Origin: Neomoorella thermoacetica
GTDB lineage: Bacteria; Bacillota; DSM-521; Neomoorellales; Neomoorellaceae
Length of the DNA: 64,000 nt
Assembly: GCF_001875325.1 (NCBI RefSeq)
Contig: NZ_MDDC01000009.1
Span: 1-64,000, forward strand
Direction: 5' to 3'
Made by a program: the position numbers and the translations under genes. The stretch's first letter is position 1; every line of letters starts with the position of its first letter. Shown here piece by piece: positions 60,560-64,000 of the stretch. The notes beneath the pieces are model-generated. The model was not told where the DNA came from and searched no databases. It was given only the letters and a program-made list of their open reading frames with translations.

Positions 60560-62035
60560 CTAAAATGGCCTAATTTTTTTCGCTTCTTCCCAGAGGGCGT
60601 CCATTTCCGCCGGGGAGAGATCCTCGATATCCCGGCCTTCCTTCAGGGCAGCCTTTTCTATATAATTAAAACGCCGGACGAATTTAGCAACCGTTGCCTG
60701 GAGCGCTGTCTCCGGTTCAATCTGAAGCCAGCGGGCCAGGTTGACCAGGGAGAAGAGGACATCTCCCATCTCGCCGGCCTGCTCCTCCACCCCGGCACCG
60801 GCAACTGCTTTTTTCAGCTCGTTCAGTTCTTCTTCCACCTTGGTCCAGACTTCGTCTATCTGGGGCCAGTCAAAACCCACCCGGGCGGCCTGCTCCTGGA
60901 CCTTCAGGGCCTTTAAGAGGGCTGGCAAACCCCGGGGCACGCTCAATACTGACGGTGCCTCTTCGCCTTTCTCTCTCCTTTCGGTAACCTTAATCTGGTC
61001 CCAGCGCGCCAGTACTTCCCCGGCCGTATCCAGGACGGCCTGGCCAAAGACGTGGGGATGGCGCCGGCGCATCTTGGAACAGATACCCGCCAGGCAATCC
61101 GCCAGGGTAAAGTCACCCTCTTCCTCCGCCAGCCTGGCGTGGAAGACTACCTGTAGCAGTAAGTCTCCCAATTCTTCGCATAGTTTATTCATGTCCCCGG
61201 CGTCGATGGCTTCCACGACCTCGTAAGTCTCTTCCACCAGATAACGTTTCAGGGAAACATGGGTTTGCTCCCGGTCCCAGGGGCACCCACCCGGACCTCG
61301 TAAGCGGGCCATAATGGCTTCCAGGCCCGCCAGGGTGCGATCCCGGCCCTCGGGGTAGGGTGGCAGGTAAAGGCTGGTTAAGTAATCAAGCCACTCCAGG
61401 CGGTCGATGGTGTAGAGGGGCACGGTGGCTACCCTCTCACCGTCAGGAAGGCCAGCGCCGCGGACAACGGTTACCGGGTATTCATCCGGGTAGACAGTCA
61501 TGAGGTCTAATTTAATCTCCCCGGCTACCCGGCGGTTATATACCTGGGTGAGGATTAAACCCAGGCCCGGGTCCAGGCCGGCCGCCGAAAAGGTCAGGGC
61601 GTCGGCTACGGTTAACCCCCTGGCGGGGTCTATTTTAAGGGTAGCGTAAAGGGCATCCAGGCAGCTCATTGCCGGTATAATCTCCAGGTCGACGCCGGCT
61701 GCAGGAGCCTTTTCTAACAGCAGGGCCACGGTTCTCTCCGCGACCAGGGGATGGCCCGGTACGGCGTAGGCCAGTTTCTTATCTGCTTTAGCTGCCGCCC
61801 CGGTGAGGAGAAAACTGGCTATGCGCTGGTAGAGTTCCTCAAAGTCAGCCGCTTCCTCATAAAAAGAATCAAAGGTTTCCCACTTAAGGCCCCGTACTTC
61901 CAGGGCGGCTACCGCCGGGTGGCGGGAGGTTCTCAGGTAAATCTTATCCGCCCCGGCCAGGGCCTTAAGGACCGCCTCTGGCACCTGGGCCGGGTCCCCC
62001 GGCCCCAAACCGGTAACTATCACCTTGCCTGCCAT
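60560..62035 (-). CDS. mazG: Tetrapyrrole-methylase/MazG fusion protein (YabN)
   Basis: A 491-residue fusion: an N-terminal SAM-dependent tetrapyrrole methylase-like domain (1-225, VIVTGLGPGDP) and a C-terminal MazG nucleoside triphosphate pyrophosphohydrolase, with GGCPWDREQTH and EELGDLLLQVVFHA motifs that removes unwanted NTPs. The same fusion is YabN in B. subtilis. The methylase substrate is unknown. Confidence 0.94.
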   Translation of the reverse strand: MAGKVIVTGLGPGDPAQVPEAVLKALAGADKIYLRTSRHPAVAALEVRGLKWETFDSFYEEAADFEELYQRIASFLLTGAAAKADKKLAYAVPGHPLVAERTVALLLEKAPAAGVDLEIIPAMSCLDALYATLKIDPARGLTVADALTFSAAGLDPGLGLILTQVYNRRVAGEIKLDLMTVYPDEYPVTVVRGAGLPDGERVATVPLYTIDRLEWLDYLTSLYLPPYPEGRDRTLAGLEAIMARLRGPGGCPWDREQTHVSLKRYLVEETYEVVEAIDAGDMNKLCEELGDLLLQVVFHARLAEEEGDFTLADCLAGICSKMRRRHPHVFGQAVLDTAGEVLARWDQIKVTERREKGEEAPSVLSVPRGLPALLKALKVQEQAARVGFDWPQIDEVWTKVEEELNELKKAVAGAGVEEQAGEMGDVLFSLVNLARWLQIEPETALQATVAKFVRRFNYIEKAALKEGRDIEDLSPAEMDALWEEAKKIRPF

Positions 62036-62088
62036 TATCTTCGCCTCACAGGAAAGGAATACCGCTTTATTGTACCAGAAAACAGGTC

Positions 62089-62116
62089 AAAAAGAAAGCA
62101 GCGCCCGGGGCGCTGC
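62089..62116 (-). terminator. Terminator of spoVT
   Basis: GCAGCGCC (62098-62105) pairs with GGCGCTGC (62109-62116), then TTTCTTTTT on the minus strand. Confidence 0.85.
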
Positions 62117-62118
62117 CA

Positions 62119-62670
62119 TTATTGTTCCATTTGTTTGGCCAGAAAACCTGCTGCCGTCTCCGCCAGCTTTAATTCCATATCTCCCATTTTTACCCCCGGT
62201 TCCCGGGAGCAGAGGATGACGGCTCCGATGGGGTCTCCTTCGGCGATGATCGGAGCGATAACTTCGGCTGTGAATTTATAGGCCTCGCCCTCGCCGTCAA
62301 TGGGGAAAAGGTCTTCACTCGGGGAATTGGCCAGAAGGGGTTTCCTTTCCTCCATTACCCTCTCTATTGCCTGGCCGATAGGTTTATCCAGGAACTCCTT
62401 CTTGGGGGCACCTGCCACCGCGATAATGTTATCCCGATCTGCGATACAGGCAATATGACCGATGGCTTCGTGAAGCGAATCTGCGTACTCCTTGGCAAAG
62501 TCTCCCAGTTCGCCAATGGGCGAGTATTTTTTTAAAATCACCTCGCCCTCGCGGTCAACGAAGATCTCCAGGGGATCTCCTTCGCGGATCCGCAGGGTTC
62601 GCCTGATTTCTTTAGGTATCACTACGCGTCCTAGATCGTCGATGCGCCGTACAATGCCTGTTGCTTTCAC
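62119..62670 (-). CDS. spoVT: Stage V sporulation protein T
   Basis: Forespore regulator of sigma-G-dependent genes. The 183-residue protein has an AbrB-like swapped-hairpin DNA-binding domain (1-50, GIVRRIDDLGRVVIPKEIRRTL) and a C-terminal GAF-like domain. Confidence 0.96.
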   Translation of the reverse strand: MKATGIVRRIDDLGRVVIPKEIRRTLRIREGDPLEIFVDREGEVILKKYSPIGELGDFAKEYADSLHEAIGHIACIADRDNIIAVAGAPKKEFLDKPIGQAIERVMEERKPLLANSPSEDLFPIDGEGEAYKFTAEVIAPIIAEGDPIGAVILCSREPGVKMGDMELKLAETAAGFLAKQMEQ

Positions 62671-62732
62671 TGCAATCTATCCCCCCTTTACCCTTTTTAA
62701 GGTAGCCTTTTTCCTAAGATAGCTTTCACTGT

Positions 62733-62763
62733 TAGTATATAATCCCCTTCAAGGGTTTATTCA
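62733..62763 (-). promoter_or_regulatory. Candidate sigma-G promoter of spoVT
   Basis: TGAATA (62758-62763), 18 bases and TATACTA (62733-62739) on the minus strand resemble the sigma-G/F consensus; spoVT is sigma-G-dependent in B. subtilis. Confidence 0.6.
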
Positions 62764-62832
62764 TTTTTTCCCTTCCTTTTCTATAACTGGGGCCAGGTAT
62801 AAAATCAGGTTCTTTTGCTAAAACTATGGAAT

Positions 62833-63744
62833 CTATAGCGCCGGCGAGTTGCTCCCCGCTGGGGCTTCTTCGCAGCCGGGCTGGTTGCCGACATAGACCC
62901 TGGTGGGGTAGGCCAGGCGGATGCCGTTATCACGGCAGGCCTGCCAGATCTTTTCCCGTAAAGCCCTTTCGATGATCCAGAGGGCGCCGGTCCTGGTACG
63001 GGCCGTGATGGTAAACTGCCCCCCCTTATCTGTTTTATCAATATCAGTGACCCCGTAAATCTGGGGTGGCTCGGCCAGGCCCTGGCCGGAGGGGTCGGGG
63101 ATAAATTCTTCATAGTACTCCCTTTCCACCTCACGGCACACCTGCTCCAGAACCGCCCGGATGCGGCGCGGGTCTTCTTCGAAGGGAAAGGTAACCGTAA
63201 CAATGGCCCGCAGCTCATCGCGGTTATAATTGCGGACGGTTTTGATCTCGCTGTTGGCGATATAAAACTTCTTGCCGCTCCATTCCCGGACGGTGGTCAT
63301 GCGCAGGCCCAGTTCCTCTACCGTCCCGGTTACCTGGCCGTTGATCTCCACCAGATCGCCGACGTGGAACTGGTCCTCAAAAATAATAAAGAAACCGGTA
63401 ATGATATCCTTGACCAGGCTCTGGGCGCCAAAACCTATGGCCAGGCCCACCACCCCGGCGCCGGCGATGATGGGGGTTATGTCAATAAAGCGATTTAGTG
63501 CCATCATAGCTCCTACAGTATAAATGAGGTAGCGCACGGCAGAGCAGAGGAGAGTCTCCAGGGTCTTTTCCCTCTGGGGATCCCTCCTGGCAACCTGGAA
63601 TATGCGGTGAATAAACCCGGAGATCACCCGGTACAGGACCAGGGCGGCCACCATGATGGCCGCGGCCCAGAATAATTTCGTGAGGATAGAGAATAACCCC
63701 GGCTGCAGGCCCTGCCAGAGCCGGGTAAGATCATCCGCCAGCAA
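62833..63744 (-). CDS. Small-conductance mechanosensitive channel (MscS family)
   Basis: Opens under membrane tension to release solutes. About 303 residues with three helices, the pore helix region IIAGAGVVGLAIGFGAQSLVKDIITGFFIIFEDQF and a C-terminal beta/alpha cage. The start is the TTG at 63742-63744, preceded by TTAGGAGGG with six bases between; the GTG 13 codons earlier would put this site inside the gene. Confidence 0.92.
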   Translation of the reverse strand: MLADDLTRLWQGLQPGLFSILTKLFWAAAIMVAALVLYRVISGFIHRIFQVARRDPQREKTLETLLCSAVRYLIYTVGAMMALNRFIDITPIIAGAGVVGLAIGFGAQSLVKDIITGFFIIFEDQFHVGDLVEINGQVTGTVEELGLRMTTVREWSGKKFYIANSEIKTVRNYNRDELRAIVTVTFPFEEDPRRIRAVLEQVCREVEREYYEEFIPDPSGQGLAEPPQIYGVTDIDKTDKGGQFTITARTRTGALWIIERALREKIWQACRDNGIRLAYPTRVYVGNQPGCEEAPAGSNSPAL

Positions 63745-63755
63745 TGTCGACCCTC

Positions 63756-64000
63756 CTAACTTGCCGCTTCGGTTACCAGGCACTTGATCCTGGTCAGAAC
63801 TTTCTCCAGCAGGTCCAGTAATTCTTCCTGGCTCAGGCCCATAACCCGTACCCTGATGGTCAGGCCACCGGCTGAAGAGAAGGCCAGCTTCCGGGGGAAA
63901 TACTGGTTGAGCTGCAGGAGCTTTTCGCCCCGCAGGCCGGTATGCTGGCCAAAGCTCAATTCTACTTCCCGGTTTTTCTGGTTGACGCTTATTACCCCGG
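63756..64000 (-). CDS. mfd: Transcription-repair coupling factor Mfd, C-terminal part
   Basis: The frame is open from the right edge to a stop at 63756, so this is the 3' part of a longer gene. The 80 residues visible (LSFGQHTGLRGEKLLQLNQY, LTIRVRVMGLSQEELLDLLEKVLTRI) look like the TRCF C-terminal domain of Mfd, and mfd precedes spoVT in Bacillus. The short segment makes this assignment probable rather than sure. Confidence 0.65.
   Translation of the reverse strand, partial: GVISVNQKNREVELSFGQHTGLRGEKLLQLNQYFPRKLAFSSAGGLTIRVRVMGLSQEELLDLLEKVLTRIKCLVTEAAS

Overview
The window is about 57% GC and almost every gene lies on the minus strand. It is best explained as a piece of a Moorella (thermoacetogenic, spore-forming Firmicute) chromosome. 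The formate--tetrahydrofolate ligase is 559 residues and, as far as I recall that sequence, nearly identical to the M. thermoacetica enzyme. Sporulation genes (spoIIE, spoIID, yabP, yabQ, spoVT) and the Bacillus-like order mfd-spoVT-mazG-HU-rqcP-yabP-yabQ-divIC-yabR support this. Because most genes are on the minus strand, transcription runs from high to low coordinates.

Layout by position. 1-400: leader and tandem promoters of an rRNA operon that lies beyond the left edge. 400-8.3 kb: lysS and greA; a small group of an acyl-ACP-reductase-like enzyme, a quinate-dehydrogenase-annotated protein and an HTH regulator; dusB, coaX, a DUF1284 protein and bioY. 8.5-12.7 kb: birA, panD, panC, a DUF2520 Rossmann protein and folK. 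12.7-13.3 kb: a non-coding stretch with a possible small ORF or structured RNA on the minus strand and a clear but orphan TPP riboswitch on the plus strand. 13.3-23.4 kb: hcp (plus strand), a DUF763 protein, a macrodomain protein, dnaB, a LonC-type protease, rplI, a DUF2232 protein, and rpsR-ssb-rpsF interrupted by a repeat element. 23.6-33.3 kb: cysteine-rich and HEAT-repeat proteins, yedF, an M18 aminopeptidase, cvpA, panB, comB and comA, yqhV and an MFS transporter. 33.3-37.4 kb: pstC-pstA-pstB-phoU behind a four-copy Pho box, and a PAP2 phosphatase. 37.5-48.2 kb: folP, fhs, niaR, ndk, ftsH, tilS, spoIIE and two tRNAs. 48.2-57 kb: a YdcZ-type transporter, an L,D-transpeptidase, an LpdD-like protein, an ABC importer and UbiA/UbiD/UbiX, then a Ppx/GppA phosphatase. 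57-64 kb: yabR, divIC, yabQ, yabP, spoIID, rqcP, HU, mazG, spoVT, an MscS channel and the 3' end of mfd.

The genes cluster by pathway. panB, panC, panD and coaX supply coenzyme A. fhs, folP and folK serve folate and the methyl branch of acetogenesis. birA and bioY form a biotin regulon with a visible operator. comA and comB make sulfolactate. UbiA/UbiD/UbiX fit futalosine-type menaquinone synthesis.

The most interesting unexplained signals are a dispersed repeat family with a hairpin that changes compensatorily and that interrupts two operons, an orphan TPP riboswitch, three structured non-coding elements (upstream of folK, between comA and comB, and in the folP leader), a non-cyanobacterial acyl-ACP-reductase-like gene, a probably leaderless birA mRNA and paired DnaA boxes upstream of divIC. 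I found no CRISPR array, prophage or transposase.
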